NCBI RefSeq assembly: GCF_001567585.1
Contig: NZ_LRQV01000039.1
Span: 1-51,412, forward strand
DNA length: 51,412 nt
Reading direction: 5' to 3'
DNA from: Micromonospora rosaria
GTDB lineage: Bacteria > Actinomycetota > Actinomycetes > Mycobacteriales > Micromonosporaceae
Positions within the stretch are counted from its first letter, which is position 1. Each line of letters starts with the position of its first letter. Below are positions 50,352-51,412 of this stretch, piece after piece. The notes under the pieces are model-generated. The model had not been told where the DNA came from and searched no databases. It saw only the letters and a program-made list of their open reading frames with translations. Both the position numbers and the translations under genes were made by a program.

Positions 50352-50590
50352 CAGACCCGCCCGCGCCCGTCAGCGAGTGCATACACCCACGCCCCACTAC
50401 CCGAGGTCAACGGCAGGGCCGAGAGTCCGGGACCGTCGTCAGGCATCGTGGTCAGGAGGACGCGGACGGGCCCGGCGCGCTCACCGTCAACCATGATCAC
50501 GACCGCCGCCCCCGCCGCCACCTGAGGATGAACGGTGGGGGTCACGTCCGCGTCGTCGTGCGACGACGCGGCCGACCGTCCGGTCGGCAC
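50351..50590 (-). CDS. Small ORF between overlapping XRE genes
   Basis: Up to 79 residues; the GTG at 50590 or the ATG at 50494 (which overlaps the upstream stop) are possible starts. The C-terminal 50 residues (VVIMVDGERAGPVRVLLTTM) look like a small beta domain. Its stop overlaps the next gene's ATG. It could be the frame-shifted 3' part of the preceding HTH gene. Function unknown. Confidence 0.45.
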   Translation of the reverse strand: MPTGRSAASSHDDADVTPTVHPQVAAGAAVVIMVDGERAGPVRVLLTTMPDDGPGLSALPLTSGSGAWVYALADGRGRV

Positions 50591-50849
50591 TCTGCCAGAG
50601 GCGACGGGTGCTCATCTCCCGGCTGCTCTCGGCGTTGGCCACCGAGCTGCGGGAGTAGCAGACGGCCTTGGCGAGTTGTATCTGCGTGAGCCCGGCAGCG
50701 GCATGCCACTCGACCAGGTGTTGACCAAGGCCGCTCCGTTCCTCGTCCGCCCCCTGCGGCGTGATCCTGATTGGCTCGGTACGACGTCGAGACGGGCTCA
50801 AGGCGTTTCGGGCGTCGCGGCGGAGCCAGGCGACCTGTACACCCATCAT
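50487..50849 (-). CDS. HTH (XRE-type) regulator, possibly frame-disrupted
   Basis: 120 residues. The helix-turn-helix is LGQHLVEWHAAAGLTQIQLA, then KAVCYSRSSVANAESSRE and RRLWQSADRTV. After that the sequence becomes Arg/Gly-rich and ends. Relatives continue with a ligand domain, so a frameshift into the next ORF is possible. The ATG at 50849 overlaps the upstream gene's stop (ATGA). Confidence 0.6.
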   Translation of the reverse strand: MMGVQVAWLRRDARNALSPSRRRTEPIRITPQGADEERSGLGQHLVEWHAAAGLTQIQLAKAVCYSRSSVANAESSREMSTRRLWQSADRTVGRVVARRRGRDPHRSSSGGGGGGGRDHG

Positions 50850-51412
50850 CGCTGCCGCCGCCCCTCCGCCGGCCGGCGCGCCTGGGACCCCTCGACCGCC
50901 TCGCTCGAACGGGCCGGTACGGGGGCGAGGATGGTCGCGGGGTCGGTTGGTTCGATGAGCACTTCGACCGGCCCTGCCAGGACAGCGACACGTCCGGCAG
51001 GGCCCTCGTCACGCACCCCCCTGACCTGCGCCGCCTCGACGGTCAGACTCACCCGCACCGTCGCACCGCCGGGAACGACCAGCCCATTACCATCGTCCCC
51101 GACCACCCTGCCTGACGCTGCCACACCACCGGTGTCATCGGGCGCAGGGGCAGGCATGTCGGAGGGCGTCGGTGGGGCCACGTGCACCTCCGGGTCTTTG
51201 GCGTGTCCGTGGATGACGAAGAACCCGAGCTCGGCGTTGGTGGCCTTGCCCAGCACCTGCCGCAACGCGGTGCGGCAGGGCTCGAACGGCCACCGGTGCT
51301 CACCGCGTTCCAGCTTGCCAACGTAACGGGCATCAACGTTGACACGACGCCCCACGTGCTCGTAGGCGTACGCGTTGACCGCCTCCGCCAACTCCTGCCG
51401 CGACATCGGCCG
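50846..51412 (-). CDS. XRE-like regulator, N-terminus outside the window
   Basis: At least 186 residues; the frame stays open to the window edge and the true start is probably beyond it. The recognisable part is SRQELAEAVNAYAYEHVGRR, then VNVDARYVGKLERGEHRWP, typical of actinobacterial helix-turn-helix proteins. The C-terminal half (VRVSLTVEAAQVRG, VAVLAGPVEVLIEP) is beta-rich. It heads a chain of overlapping regulator ORFs. Confidence 0.7.
   Translation of the reverse strand, partial: RPMSRQELAEAVNAYAYEHVGRRVNVDARYVGKLERGEHRWPFEPCRTALRQVLGKATNAELGFFVIHGHAKDPEVHVAPPTPSDMPAPAPDDTGGVAASGRVVGDDGNGLVVPGGATVRVSLTVEAAQVRGVRDEGPAGRVAVLAGPVEVLIEPTDPATILAPVPARSSEAVEGSQARRPAEGRRQR

Overview
The window is very GC-rich DNA with strong codon bias, GTG starts, leaderless-type promoters and AfsR-, ROK-, GlxA- and XRE-type regulators. 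It is almost certainly from a filamentous actinomycete. A 62-nt dispersed element (AAAGCGTTAAC core between GGGCCC arms) and the overall gene content suggest Micromonosporaceae, but that placement is inference. No rRNA or tRNA genes were seen, and no cas genes.

Layout. 0.2-5.4 kb: a large AfsR-like regulator facing a DrrAB-type ABC exporter pair. 5.6-8.1 kb: a TPP-dependent acetolactate-synthase-like enzyme and an enoyl-CoA hydratase. 8.2-14.3 kb: mostly single chromosomal genes (two tandem DUF6232-like membrane proteins, a coiled-coil protein, a rhodanese, a GlxA-type regulator, a YccF membrane protein, ribokinase, an ABC ATPase). 14.4-19.3 kb: an ABC ATPase/permease pair and a divergent ROK regulator / GH3 (NagZ-like) pair. 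19.3-23.5 kb: a GNAT, small unknown genes and a secreted ricin-lectin/beta-helix protein.

23.6-29.1 kb is an accessory island. It has two type I-E-style CRISPR arrays (10 and 11 repeats) whose leaders are homologous, and one solitary degenerate repeat. Between the arrays lie a GntR/NUDIX pair reminiscent of pSAM2-type integrative elements and two XRE regulators. The leader region and the 3' end of the GntR gene were duplicated together: the copy beside array 2 is a decayed GntR remnant.

31.9-46.1 kb is the most interesting part: an eleven-gene, tightly overlapping minus-strand operon. In transcription order it encodes an asparagine-synthetase-like amide synthetase lacking the glutaminase cysteine, a TauD-type Fe(II)/2-oxoglutarate dioxygenase, a GMC oxidoreductase, a GNAT/ATP-grasp fusion, a zinc-metallohydrolase-like protein, a SAM methyltransferase, a LysA-like decarboxylase, DapD, DapC, a DapE/ArgE-like M20 hydrolase and a FemAB/GNAT-like transferase. 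This set closely parallels the tabtoxin (tabtoxinine-beta-lactam) pathway of Pseudomonas syringae. I propose that tetrahydrodipicolinate is taken through acylated diaminopimelate intermediates, decarboxylated, C-methylated, oxidised and closed to a beta-lactam by the Cys-less AsnB homologue, then ligated to an amino acid by the ATP-grasp enzyme. The GMC enzyme, the metallohydrolase and the FemAB-like protein suggest a variant of tabtoxin rather than the identical compound. A convergent MFS transporter and nitrilase lie just downstream.

46.1-51.4 kb: a 1-kb palindrome-rich intergenic region, a DUF72 protein, a methyltransferase overlapping an SRPBCC protein, a small membrane protein, an IS5-family transposase remnant, and a chain of overlapping XRE-type regulator genes that runs off the right edge.
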